Shown piece by piece: positions 1 through 9,186 of a stretch of DNA of 45,166 nt (positions are counted from its first letter, which is position 1; each line of letters starts with the position of its first letter). A program made the position numbers and the translations under genes. The DNA lies in assembly GCA_001839685.1 (NCBI GenBank), contig MLAK01000787.1, positions 17,749-62,914 on the forward strand, given 5' to 3'. The stretch is from Tritrichomonas foetus (Eukaryota; Parabasalia; Tritrichomonadida; Tritrichomonadidae). The notes beneath the pieces are model-generated. The model saw only the letters and a list, made by a program, of their open reading frames with translations, did not search any database and had not been told where the DNA came from.

Positions 1-164
1 CGAAAAGGCCACTTTTTTTCAGACATTCAATCGAAAAGGCCACTTTTTTTCAGACATGCAAACGAAAAGGTCACTTTTTTGGGAATTTCAATCGAAACAA
101 AAAGAAAGCATTTCGAAACAATCAGAAAAGTTTCGAAAAAGCCACTTTTTCTAGGAAATCCAAT
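1..164. repeat. 31-bp degenerate tandem repeat at left edge
   Basis: Units beginning CGAAAAGGCCACTTTTTTT start at 1, 32 and 63, with lengths of 31, 31 and 30 bp. After a diverged stretch, another unit starts at 134 (CGAAAAAGCCACTTTTTCTA) and runs to 164. Units end in CAAT or CAAA just before the next CGAAA. The first two units differ at only a few bases and later ones diverge, so the array appears to decay towards the gene on its right. It is probably cut by the window edge and may be longer. The unit length is not a multiple of three and no credible protein is encoded. Function is unknown. The stretch 165-343 is AT-rich and shows nothing else. Confidence 0.8.
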
Positions 165-343
165 CGAAATACTCAGAAAACCAATCGAGAATGACTGTAT
201 CACATGTCATAAGTCTCTGAAAACATCTGATGAAATAACATCTTATGAAATAAATATATAAAAAATTTTAGAAGTTGATATTTTTTCATGTTTTTAATAT
301 AAATACAAATACGAATAATTTATAACACAACATTAATATAAAC

Positions 344-3300
344 TTAATCTTCATTAACAAGATCATTAATTAAATATTGACTCTTATCCCATTCAATTGC
401 TTTTCCAGCAAGTATAACGTCATCACATGCAATCATTCCATAACCATTTGGAAAAGCACCACTTTCTGCAGAAACAGGATAAATTATTTCAGAATCATTA
501 TCATCACCTTGAGAATTTGAAATCCTACATCCATTTACAAAACTAATTTGTGCAAATGCATTTCCTGCAACATTAATGACACTTCTATCAGAATTAACAG
601 TACATGAACTCAGTTTTATAACTGATGGACCAACCGATTCCCACCCACGAACATTAAACAAAGCGCACAGATCAGCTTGTTCCTTATCATTGATCTTTTT
701 ACCAATGTTTGCTTCAATTCGAATATTTATAAGGAGCATTGTTGAAAATGCATCGATGAAACATCTGGATGGATCAGATATTGCACCACCGAATGTTTCA
801 ATTCCAATCATTTGTACAACAGATGATTCACGATCTTCGCCTGTAATTGTAAGACGTTGATATGGAAGAAGTTTCACAGTTTTATTCCAAATAACTCTTG
901 TTGATTTAGGAATAATTAATTTTAGTGAATTATGTGTCATAAGTTCATTTCTAATCATAGTACCAATTTCAGTATCATTTTTCAGTTTCTTGATGACTTT
1001 TTCATTTTCATTTCCTTTATTTCCATATTTGTTAATATGAACTTTTTCTTTCAATTTAGTTTCAATTTGAGCATCAGTATACAATGAATCTCCTTTTAGA
1101 GACAAAATCGATTTATCTAGAAAAGTCGAATGAATGAAATTATATATAATTTCTTTATTCTTTTCTAAATACATAAGAACCTCATCAAATTTGACAGAGA
1201 ATGCTTCCATTTCGGCATTATAAAAATGAACTCGTTTAAGATCATCAATTTCAATCATTGCTGCAGAAATTTGAGAAAACTGTTTACTCATATCTTTTAC
1301 AATATCATCTATTTGAGATGAAGTTTTAGAGTGTTTTTCAAGAAGTTTTTGTTTTTCAGAATCCAATCTATTATTGAGTGAATTTTGAGTATTTTCAATA
1401 GAATTTTCAACCTTTACAAAATTAGTGTCAATGTTTGAAAAGTCTTTCTTGATTTTACTTTGATAATTCTTGAAAGATTCGTCAAGTATGTCAATTCTTC
1501 CACTTGCTTTATTCAGTTTATCATTGGTATCATTAAATAATGGATTAATTCGATTTGAAATATCTTGATTGATTTCTTTAATTCCTTTGGATAGATTCGA
1601 ATTTGTGATTTTTTGTTCATTTAAATTATCATTCATTTCTTTTCGAAGTTGAGTTGATGCTTTTTCGATTTCTTCTTTTGCAATCTGTGCATTTTTTGAG
1701 ATTTGGTCTTTAGAGTTCTCTAAATCTTCATTCATTTGTTGGAACTCCAATTGAATCATATTACCCATTTTTCTCATATCTTGTTTCTTTTTTTCGATTC
1801 TCTTTTTAATGTTTTCATACATTTGTTCAAGCGTTGATGAATTATTATTCATTGCATCAAGTAAATCAGATTGTGATTTTGCAAAATCAGTATTTTCTTT
1901 TTCTTCGAGATTTTTAATATTCTTTTTAGTTTCGGTAATATTATGGTCTAACATCTCAATTTTATGAGATAAACTTTGATCACCTTCTTTCATCGATTTT
2001 AAAGTTTCATCCACCAATGAACTTAATCTACCTTCACAATCTTCTAATAGTACTTTCATTGAGCTCATATCATTTGAATGCTCTTTAGCCAAAGAATCTG
2101 TTGTACTGTCAATCTCTGTGAATTTTTGTTGACAATTGTCAATAATTTTAGCGAGTTTTTTATTTAGAGAATCTGAAGTTTCAGATATTAATTTTCGAAT
2201 CGCTGAATTATCATTCTTAAAGTAATCACTGACTTGTTTAACAGTTTCATTTAGTTGACTTTCATTTTTGAAACGATCATTATTTAATGTTTTTGTGAAT
2301 TCCTTCAATGAGTTATTTATGCTTTCAAAGTGTGACAAATCATTTGACTCGTTAGCTTTAATTGTTGCTTCTAAATGTTTTTGAACAGTGTCGATTTTTT
2401 CTGAAAGAGTGTTTTCTGTTCTTTCACGAGCATGTTCAGTTTTAGAAAATTTTTCGGTATTATCTTTTTCAATGTTCTCGATTGCATCTGTGAGATTTTT
2501 ATGTAAATCTTGGAATTTTACTGTAAGTGAATCCAATGTTGTCTGTATATTTTTATCACCAGAAAGCATTGATTTATTCAGTTCCAATGCTTTTTGATTA
2601 ATTAAATTATCAAGGGACATTGTTTGATCCTCTAAAGTCTTAAATCTAGTTTCACTTGATTCTCTGAATTTTTTAATTGACTGTGAAACTGTTGCAAGAC
2701 TTTCATCAGAGGAGCCTCGAATTCGAGCTATGTCAGTTTTCAACTTCGTAATTTCATCGTTATAGAATTCAGCAATTGCATTGATTGATTGATCAGAATT
2801 ACTCTTTATTTCTCTGACTTCACCATCCAATTTTCTAATTATATCTCGAAGTTCAGATGTTTTTTCATCAACTTTTATAAGAGAAGCATTTTGAATTTGG
2901 TTTATTTTTTCTGTAACCGTATCATTTAATAGACTGACATCAGTATCATGCTTCTTTTCATTTTCTTCAACTTTATTTTCAATTTGCTTTTGTCTTTCAG
3001 TAAGATCATCATTTAATTTATATTGTATTTCATTTGAAGCTTTGATAACTTCGAGAATCTTCTTCTTTCTCTTTTTACTTGCGGTTTCTGTTTGCGTTGC
3101 TTGCAAACTCAGCTTTTGCAAGATATCTGTAAATTGCCTCTGATTAGATTCATCTGTTGAAGTGGCTGTTGTTTTCACATCTTCGATTTGATTCCGTAAT
3201 TTGGTATCAAAACTGTTAATTGCATCCTCTAGAGTAGCAATTTTATGATCTGTTTTTAGTGTATGCGAATTTAATTTATCGTTTGATGAATCTATAAAAG

Positions 3301-6300
3301 TTTGTTGTTCACTTTTAACTTGCATAATATCATTTATTAATTTAATTAATTGATCATTGATACTGTTTAATGATAAATCTTCAGATCCATCTTTAATTCC
3401 GCTGATATCTTTTCTCAGTTTCTTTATTTGTTCAGTTAATTTTTTGTGAAGTTCTCTCAGATTGTCAGTATTTTGATTAAATGAATCTAATGTTGATTGA
3501 GTCAAATCTTCAATTTGAGATTTTAATATTGGCAATGTTAAGCCTCCATTATCAGAAATTCTATTTAATTCTTTTATTATTTGTGATGAAAAGTCACGAA
3601 GATTTGTATCGCTTCTTTTTATTGCTTCTTTAACTTTAGATATCTCACCACTGTTTTTATTTTTCATATGTTTAAATGTACCTGCAACATTTTCAGCATA
3701 TTGAGAAAACTGGGTACCAAGTAAAGTAATTTGGTCTTTCAGTTGATTATCATTATTTCTGCTTTCTTCAAGGATTTCTGTTTCATTTTTTTCGAAATCG
3801 GATTGAATTTTATTAATTTTTGCAATAATTTGTGGGAGGTTTGATGCTTCAGTTCCTATGAAATTATTAATTTTATTAGCTATATTCGTAATTGAGGTTT
3901 GTAAGGTGTCAGTTTTATTATTAACTCTTTCACGAAGTCCAAAAATTGCGTTGGTCATATTTTCAGCGGTTTCAGATCGAAGTGTTTCGATTTCTTTCCG
4001 AATATTTGTTGTTTCTGTTGAACTGCTTGAGCTCACATTGTGAATTTCAGAAAGAAGAGTGTCATGAACATTAGAAATAGATTTGTTAAGTTCGTCAGAT
4101 TGATTATCAATTTGTTTTTGAATTTCTGCTAAACTTTCAAGTAATTTTGGAAAATCAATGTCAGAGTCACCAATAATTAAATCATATAAAGATTGAATTT
4201 TATCAATTTTGGAAATAATAACATTTATTCTTGCATCTACTGCTTTATTTGCCTGTTCAGTAGTGTCATCAATTCTTCCTTGTAAAAATCTTTTCATTTC
4301 TTGGGCTGAGGAATCCAATTCTTTAATAGAATGTTGAATATTTTCTTCGGTTAATTTTGATTGAATAAACTTTTCATTTGCAATTTTAATATGACCATTT
4401 ATGTCTTGCAATTCTTTATCATATTTATTATTATTTTTTGAAACTTTATCATAAATATCTTTTGATAATTTTTCAATTTCTGTTGCTAAAATTTTTTCAC
4501 GTTCTAGCGTTTCATTTTGATTTATTGCAATTGCATCTGATGCTTTTTTAATGTTTTGTTTTGTCGAATCAATTTCATTGTTTATTTCTTCAATTAATTG
4601 ATTAATATTTTCACCGTTTCTATCATTAGCCGCTTGAATACTTTCAAGTTTATCAGCTAAACATTTTAATGATTTTTCATTTTCATTTTTGTTTTTGAAA
4701 ATCAAATCATTCGATTCATCAAATGATTTTTTCGAATCTCGTTTCAATGTAGTAATTTGGGTTTGCAAATCATGGATGTTGTCGGAAATATTTGCATTAT
4801 TCGCATTCTGATATGTTGAAAAATCTGTCATTATTTTTTCAGTAAAAGAATTCATGTGTTTCGTTATTGTTGTGATTGATGTCTGCATATCTTTTTTTAT
4901 TTTTTCTTGTTCAATGACAGCATTCGCCAAATTTGTACGAAGTTGAGTATCAGTTTCATTTATTTTATTCATTAATGTTTCAAGATCTGTTCCATCAGCA
5001 CCTTTCAGTGATTTGAGTAAAGTTGACATTTTTTTAAGTTTATTATGCATTAATGTAAACTGCTCATCATTCCATTCTTTTATTTCAAGTTTAGTTGAGT
5101 CTCCTTGTTCTCGAATATCAATAAGAATTTTTTGCATATCATTTTTAAATGATGCATTTTCTTGTTTATTAGTTTGTTTAATTTGTTCTGCATCATTTTC
5201 ATATTTCCTTAATCTTTCATCTATATCATTTCTGATTCCTTTTAATTCTTTTTTGGCTCTATCAATTTCTGTATCTAAATCATTACAGCGTGAATTTGTT
5301 GTTCTTTTAGCTGCATCTGTTGTTAATTCAACATCTTTAATTCTTTGTTCAAGTTTATCTGTAAAATTAGTGAAGAATTCTTCAAAATCTGTTTTAAATT
5401 TCGTGTTATCTTCAACCATATTTTCTAAATTGGTATCTTGTGCTTCAACATGAGTATCAAGTACACTAAAATGCTCTTGAAAGTTTTCATGAACTTTATT
5501 ATTAGCATCAAAGTTTTTATTTACTCTTTTTTCAAAACTATTATGAATTTCCGTAGTTTCTGTAAATCTCTGAGCAGTACTTTCAGTTAATTTTTTTACT
5601 GATTCTTCAATTAATGTTTCTCTTTCATTATTAGCTTGTTTATGTTCATCAATGTCAGCAGAAATAAAATTAATTCTATCATTTATATCATCATTGAATT
5701 CATGAATTTGCTTTAATTGATTATCATGATCATCCAGTCTGTTTTGATGATTATCTAATCGAGTCTTCACAACATTTTTTATATCTTCATTAGTATCATT
5801 TATATCGTTTCTGTTTTTTTCAATGTCTCTTTGCATCTCGTCAGTTTTTGCATTATCAAAATCATTTCGAAGAACTTCATATTTATTTACGAGATCTTGA
5901 TGGTCTTCTTGAACTCTTTGAATATCTTCTATTCTAGCTTTATTGGTTTCATCTTGATACTTTTTTAAACCTTTACTGATGTGCTTTCTTAAATCTTGAT
6001 TCAAAGTTTTTAATTTTTCATCAACGGAGTTTGATTGTTCGATTGTTGGCTGAAGTTCATCAATTGTGGCATCTTTCGATTTTTGTATTTCTTCCATAAG
6101 TTCTCTCCGAAGTGCATTTATATCATCTTGATGCTGTTTTTTTAAGTTTGCAATTTCGGCGAGCAAAAAATCTTTCGTTGCTTGATTTTCAGTATCAATT
6201 TTATTATCTAATTCTACAATTCGAATAGTATTTTCATCAACTTGAGGAATTCTTGGTTCAAAATCAGCTTTCAAATTTAGATATCCTGTTGTTGTTTTTT

Positions 6301-6643
6301 TAACTTGTTTTTTGATGGATTTCAATTTGTCAAAAGCATCTGTAAATTTGCTAACTTCGTTTTGAATTTGCTCTTTCTCTTTTATGATATTATCCAAATT
6401 TTGAGTAAAATTATCCTTTAATTCGTTCATTCTTTGCACATCAGCTTCAATGTTTTGTACGCGAGTTGCAAGCTCACCATTGTTGAACTGTTCATTCACA
6501 TTTCTTTGATATTCATCGAATAGGTTTTTTAACGAATCGAGTTTTTTTTGATATTTGCTGAACTCTCTCTGGATTATTTGAAGATTTTTTGACCTTTTTG
6601 ATGGATCTGGAGAACCTCCGGCGTACGTTTGGGTAAGATCCAT
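344..6643 (-). CDS. Giant coiled-coil protein with beta-rich C-terminal domain
   Basis: This is a 2099-residue protein of unknown function. Roughly residues 15-1780 are almost pure heptad-type helix rich in K, E, Q, N, D, S and T, without signal peptide or membrane segment. The last ~300 residues change character: after a short helical linker comes a segment of alternating hydrophobic strands, glycines and asparagines (for example LIIPKSTRVIW and VSAESGAFPNGYGMIACD), which looks like a beta-helix or beta-sandwich cap. I chose the ATG at 6643: the frame is open 24 nt further, but only through a TTG, and a TCATTT initiator lies at 6670-6675, giving a 30-nt leader. Long rods with a C-terminal beta domain occur in cytoskeletal scaffolds and fibre-like proteins; the lack of a secretion signal favours an intracellular scaffold. 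The gene is surely real; its role is not recognised. Confidence 0.85.
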   Translation of the reverse strand: MDLTQTYAGGSPDPSKRSKNLQIIQREFSKYQKKLDSLKNLFDEYQRNVNEQFNNGELATRVQNIEADVQRMNELKDNFTQNLDNIIKEKEQIQNEVSKFTDAFDKLKSIKKQVKKTTTGYLNLKADFEPRIPQVDENTIRIVELDNKIDTENQATKDFLLAEIANLKKQHQDDINALRRELMEEIQKSKDATIDELQPTIEQSNSVDEKLKTLNQDLRKHISKGLKKYQDETNKARIEDIQRVQEDHQDLVNKYEVLRNDFDNAKTDEMQRDIEKNRNDINDTNEDIKNVVKTRLDNHQNRLDDHDNQLKQIHEFNDDINDRINFISADIDEHKQANNERETLIEESVKKLTESTAQRFTETTEIHNSFEKRVNKNFDANNKVHENFQEHFSVLDTHVEAQDTNLENMVEDNTKFKTDFEEFFTNFTDKLEQRIKDVELTTDAAKRTTNSRCNDLDTEIDRAKKELKGIRNDIDERLRKYENDAEQIKQTNKQENASFKNDMQKILIDIREQGDSTKLEIKEWNDEQFTLMHNKLKKMSTLLKSLKGADGTDLETLMNKINETDTQLRTNLANAVIEQEKIKKDMQTSITTITKHMNSFTEKIMTDFSTYQNANNANISDNIHDLQTQITTLKRDSKKSFDESNDLIFKNKNENEKSLKCLADKLESIQAANDRNGENINQLIEEINNEIDSTKQNIKKASDAIAINQNETLEREKILATEIEKLSKDIYDKVSKNNNKYDKELQDINGHIKIANEKFIQSKLTEENIQHSIKELDSSAQEMKRFLQGRIDDTTEQANKAVDARINVIISKIDKIQSLYDLIIGDSDIDFPKLLESLAEIQKQIDNQSDELNKSISNVHDTLLSEIHNVSSSSSTETTNIRKEIETLRSETAENMTNAIFGLRERVNNKTDTLQTSITNIANKINNFIGTEASNLPQIIAKINKIQSDFEKNETEILEESRNNDNQLKDQITLLGTQFSQYAENVAGTFKHMKNKNSGEISKVKEAIKRSDTNLRDFSSQIIKELNRISDNGGLTLPILKSQIEDLTQSTLDSFNQNTDNLRELHKKLTEQIKKLRKDISGIKDGSEDLSLNSINDQLIKLINDIMQVKSEQQTFIDSSNDKLNSHTLKTDHKIATLEDAINSFDTKLRNQIEDVKTTATSTDESNQRQFTDILQKLSLQATQTETASKKRKKKILEVIKASNEIQYKLNDDLTERQKQIENKVEENEKKHDTDVSLLNDTVTEKINQIQNASLIKVDEKTSELRDIIRKLDGEVREIKSNSDQSINAIAEFYNDEITKLKTDIARIRGSSDESLATVSQSIKKFRESSETRFKTLEDQTMSLDNLINQKALELNKSMLSGDKNIQTTLDSLTVKFQDLHKNLTDAIENIEKDNTEKFSKTEHARERTENTLSEKIDTVQKHLEATIKANESNDLSHFESINNSLKEFTKTLNNDRFKNESQLNETVKQVSDYFKNDNSAIRKLISETSDSLNKKLAKIIDNCQQKFTEIDSTTDSLAKEHSNDMSSMKVLLEDCEGRLSSLVDETLKSMKEGDQSLSHKIEMLDHNITETKKNIKNLEEKENTDFAKSQSDLLDAMNNNSSTLEQMYENIKKRIEKKKQDMRKMGNMIQLEFQQMNEDLENSKDQISKNAQIAKEEIEKASTQLRKEMNDNLNEQKITNSNLSKGIKEINQDISNRINPLFNDTNDKLNKASGRIDILDESFKNYQSKIKKDFSNIDTNFVKVENSIENTQNSLNNRLDSEKQKLLEKHSKTSSQIDDIVKDMSKQFSQISAAMIEIDDLKRVHFYNAEMEAFSVKFDEVLMYLEKNKEIIYNFIHSTFLDKSILSLKGDSLYTDAQIETKLKEKVHINKYGNKGNENEKVIKKLKNDTEIGTMIRNELMTHNSLKLIIPKSTRVIWNKTVKLLPYQRLTITGEDRESSVVQMIGIETFGGAISDPSRCFIDAFSTMLLINIRIEANIGKKINDKEQADLCALFNVRGWESVGPSVIKLSSCTVNSDRSVINVAGNAFAQISFVNGCRISNSQGDDNDSEIIYPVSAESGAFPNGYGMIACDDVILAGKAIEWDKSQYLINDLVNED

Positions 6644-6669
6644 TGGTGCTATTTGTAAACTTTTCAAAT

Positions 6670-6675
6670 AAATGA
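6670..6675 (-). promoter_or_regulatory. Inr-like TCATTT initiator
   Basis: On the minus strand this reads TCATTT, matching the trichomonad initiator consensus TCA(+1)Y(T/A). The +1 A would be at 6673, giving a 30-nt leader to the ATG at 6643. Assignment rests on motif and position only. Confidence 0.5.
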
Positions 6676-7227
6676 ATAGTTTACATCACTATCTTTCAAA
6701 AATGGTTTTCAAATATTTTGCACTTCACAATTCCAGAATCTGCAGGACATCTTTTGCATTTGAATGACGAGAAAATCTGTTCATATAATAAACACACTAA
6801 TAAGTTTTATTATGATAATAATACTATCTTATTGATTCATATAATAATCCAATTTTTTTTTGAAATTAATATTATGAAGATTGATTGAAATAAGTTATGA
6901 TACCTTATAATTTATATTAAACTGTATATGAATTAGATTAGCATACTCATAAATAGAATAAACACATGGAAAAATAATTCATATTTATTTTACCTTATTT
7001 TGGATTAAAAGATGTAAAATCTTAGATTATCTAGAAATATCATTGCTGTAATTATTAAAGTTGATCATATGTGCGAAAAATTCTATAAAAGATAATAATT
7101 AGATCAACTGAAAAAAATATATTTTCTAAACACCTCTATAGATTGCAAAATACATTTCATGAAAATTATGAGTTAAAGAACTCTAAAATTCTTCACATCA
7201 CCACTCTGTCAGGAAAGTTGAATCATC

Positions 7228-7267
7228 GAAGAATTGAAATATGCCTCACCATATTTCAATGATCTTC
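7228..7267. repeat. Inverted repeat / hairpin upstream of Myb gene
   Basis: Perfect 11-bp arms (ATTGAAATATG at 7233-7243 and CATATTTCAAT at 7250-7260) flank a 6-nt CCTCAC spacer. Allowing a 2-nt bulge at 7261-7262, the pairing continues for five more base pairs (GAAGA at 7228-7232 with TCTTC at 7263-7267). It lies about 230 bp before the Myb start codon. It could be a dimeric protein-binding site or an RNA hairpin, and its function is unknown. Confidence 0.6.
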
Positions 7268-7478
7268 TTTACGATCTCTCAATTTTTTACAAAATTTTCA
7301 ATTTCTCCATATCAAAATTGACGATTCTATTGAAATAAATGAATTGCCTTTAATTTACATATTTGAATGAACTTTTGATAACAAAAATCGTTTTTTTAAA
7401 TATAACGAGTATTTTGTGATAATTGAGAAATACATAACGTGTATTATTCAAATATTCCAAATGAAGATAAAAAACAAT

Positions 7479-7484
7479 TCACAT
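7479..7484 (+). promoter_or_regulatory. Inr-like TCACAT initiator
   Basis: TCACAT lies 9-14 bases before the Myb ATG at 7493. With the A at 7481 as +1 the leader is 12 nt, typical of trichomonad genes. The third position after A is less canonical than in TCATTT. Confidence 0.4.
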
Positions 7485-7492
7485 TTTTCTAG

Positions 7493-8092
7493 ATGAGCAT
7501 CAAAAGAGCATGGACTCCTGAAGAAGACAATCTTTTAGAAACACTTGTCGAAAAACTAGGCAATCGCTGGTCATTAATGGCACAGTCATTTCCAGATAGA
7601 ACACCATCACAATTGGCAACACGATGGTCAAAAACAGTCAATCCGCAGTTGGTGAAAGGACCATTCACACATGAAGAAGATACGAAAATTATCGAACATG
7701 TTCAAAAATATGGTCCACAAAAATGGTCTCTTCTTGTAAAAGAGATGCCAGAGAGAAGCGCTAAACAATATCGTGAAAGATTGATGAATAATTTAAATCC
7801 TTGTATAAACAAACATCCATGGACAGAATATGAAGATAAAATGATTATCTGTCTTGTAAATAAATTTGGTACAAAATGGGCGTTGATATCTAAAATGATG
7901 CAAGGAAGATCAGATAATTCTATCAAAAATAGATGGAACTCCTGCTTATCAAGAAGACAGATTTCTGCATTTGAAAAACATGTAAGCAATCATAATTTGG
8001 TGAATTTACCACCAATTTCTTCTTTCGATAATTTCGTTCCAATGAATTTAATTTCAGTTTCGAACGTTCCTGATTTATTATGTCATTATTAA
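7493..8092 (+). CDS. Three-repeat Myb DNA-binding protein
   Basis: This 199-residue nuclear protein consists almost entirely of Myb/SANT repeats. R1 spans about residues 4-52 (RAWTPEEDNLL, NRWSLMAQSFPDRTPSQ), R2 about 54-104 (KGPFTHEEDTKI, QKWSLLVKEMPERSAKQYRERL) and R3 about 105-156 (HPWTEYEDKMI, TKWALISKMMQGRSDNSIKNRW). The regular tryptophans are present, with Phe or other aromatics at the usual replacement positions. R3 carries the classical SDNSIKNRW recognition helix. The ~45-residue tail is hydrophobic and unremarkable. Trichomonads encode many small, mostly two-repeat Myb proteins, some of which control adhesin and iron-responsive genes through MRE elements; the extra N-terminal repeat makes this one 3R-like. 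The stop reads TAAA. The target genes cannot be told from the sequence. Confidence 0.93.
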   Translation: MSIKRAWTPEEDNLLETLVEKLGNRWSLMAQSFPDRTPSQLATRWSKTVNPQLVKGPFTHEEDTKIIEHVQKYGPQKWSLLVKEMPERSAKQYRERLMNNLNPCINKHPWTEYEDKMIICLVNKFGTKWALISKMMQGRSDNSIKNRWNSCLSRRQISAFEKHVSNHNLVNLPPISSFDNFVPMNLISVSNVPDLLCHY

Positions 8093-8396
8093 ATGTTTTA
8101 GAATTATTCGAATCGTGCTATTTTTTTCACAACTTTTTTTTAAGTCTGACCTGTTCTATTGTGAACACTTTTTATTAATTTGTCCTTTCATTTGACCTTC
8201 AATGTTCACGACCAAAATGGTCGCACTTTAGATCACATCCACCAAGTGCTTTTGTAATTTTTGAGATGTTCAAAGTTTGATGATAAATTTCAAAACTTTT
8301 CGAAAAGATGAAGAAAAGAAAAATTTAAAAAAATAATTATGTATTCCTTTTTAATTTTCTACATAAATAGTGACGACTATGATAAATTGGGAAAAA
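8093..8396. other. Convergent intergenic spacer with nested inverted repeats
   Basis: This 304-bp spacer lies between the convergent Myb and IFT22 genes. It holds CGACC-AAAAT-GGTCG at 8209-8223, plus GTGAACA (8161-8167) complementary to TGTTCAC (8203-8209), so a small nested hairpin is possible. No coding sequence is seen. It presumably carries both 3' ends. Confidence 0.5.
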
Positions 8397-9023
8397 TCAT
8401 TCTTCTTCGTTAACCTCTTCATTTTCAGTTGATGGCTTTTTGGCGCGTGGCTTCTTTGATGGGGCTTCTCCAATTAATCTCTTTTCCTCCTCTTCAATCT
8501 TCTTCATTTTCTGTTGATATACGTTTGATAAGAAAGTAGCAAAACTTTCTGTAAAGTCATCGAGTCCTTCAGAAACATTTGTTAAAACGATTTTTGTTCC
8601 TTCTAAATATTTCGGTAATTTCGCGCGTGTTGGCTTTCCGTCGGCTTCGCCTATTTTATTTGCAACGATAACGACTTGATTGGCGTTTAAATCTTTGGCG
8701 AAGTTTTTAGCGTAATTCTCAGCGGCCTTGCCTGCGTTTTTGTCGTGGGCATTATAGACTAAAACACAACCATCAGCATCTTTGGCGATAGCTGGCCAGC
8801 ACATTTGATATTTTTCATCTCCACTGGTATCCCAAAGCTGTACAGCGATCTTAGTTTGAAGACCGTTTACTTCTACTTCGGTTGTAAACTCCAAAATTCT
8901 TAATGCGATGGTTGGTTTTGTGTTTCCTTGGAATCCTTTGCTTGCCATAGATAAAATGTCTGCGAGTTCGGTTTTTCCTGCCTTAGTTGGACCGACAACA
9001 ATTACTTTAAGGTCTGATTGCAT
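8397..9023 (-). CDS. IFT22: Intraflagellar transport protein IFT22 (RABL5-like small GTPase)
   Basis: This 208-residue Rab-like GTPase is a subunit of the IFT-B complex, which moves cargo along flagella. The P-loop is GPTKAGKT (residues 11-18). Switch I is replaced by the IFT22-type PTxxLRILEF segment (37-46), and the G3 region reads WDTSGDEKYQMCWPAIAKDADG (from residue 64); the W-P-A and K-D-A-x-G positions are typical of IFT22/RABL5. The G4 motif is NKIG rather than NKxD, as is common in this atypical family. There is no C-terminal prenylation cysteine; instead a Lys/Glu-rich tail follows. The open frame extends 16 codons upstream to 9071, but a perfect TCATTT initiator at 9031-9036 lies between that and the ATG at 9023, so I use the internal ATG, where the GTPase fold begins. 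It is divergently placed to the next gene across 163 bp. Confidence 0.88.
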   Translation of the reverse strand: MQSDLKVIVVGPTKAGKTELADILSMASKGFQGNTKPTIALRILEFTTEVEVNGLQTKIAVQLWDTSGDEKYQMCWPAIAKDADGCVLVYNAHDKNAGKAAENYAKNFAKDLNANQVVIVANKIGEADGKPTRAKLPKYLEGTKIVLTNVSEGLDDFTESFATFLSNVYQQKMKKIEEEEKRLIGEAPSKKPRAKKPSTENEEVNEEE

Positions 9024-9030
9024 ATTCTGA

Positions 9031-9036
9031 AAATGA
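9031..9036 (-). promoter_or_regulatory. Inr TCATTT that decides the IFT22 start
   Basis: The minus strand reads TCATTT, with +1 A at 9034 and an 11-nt leader to the ATG at 9023. If used, transcription begins inside the upstream extension of the frame, so the longer N-terminus (start 9071) would not be made. Confidence 0.6.
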
Positions 9037-9186
9037 TTTCGCAAAAAGAGAAAATAAAAACAAACGTACACAGAATATAACGTTTTCTTTTTTGAGCTTT
9101 TTGTATTATTTATATTGTGAATTTAATTGTATTTTTATTTGTCCATATATTTCCGAATTTTCAATAGATACACAATATTCATAACT

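Larger units (their letters stand above)
6644..7492. other. Intergenic region between divergent genes
   Basis: This ~850-bp AT-rich spacer separates the divergent coiled-coil and Myb genes and should contain both promoters. I see no coding frame of note. Its one structured element is the hairpin at 7228-7267. Confidence 0.7.

Noticed and set aside
1..164. CRISPR-like array
   Set aside because: The units are directly adjacent without unique spacers, there are no cas genes, and the genome is eukaryotic.
5013..5453. Long antisense frame inside the giant coiled-coil gene
   Set aside because: It is a by-product of the biased Lys/Glu/Asn/Asp codons on the other strand (giving Ser/Leu/Phe/Ile); the coiled-coil frame is clearly real. 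The same holds for the Phe/Ser-rich frame at 35978-36508.
6644..6667. Eight-residue upstream extension of the giant coiled-coil protein
   Set aside because: The upstream codon is TTG, while an ATG at 6643 is suitably placed after the initiator.
9024..9071. Longer N-terminus of IFT22 beginning at 9071
   Set aside because: It would add a hydrophobic Phe/Tyr-rich leader not expected in IFT22, and the TCATTT initiator lies downstream of that start.
9127..9186. Upstream extension of the helical-repeat protein
   Set aside because: It opens only with TTG; its Tyr/Phe/Ile-rich sequence looks like translated AT-rich spacer, and the first ATG is at 9187.
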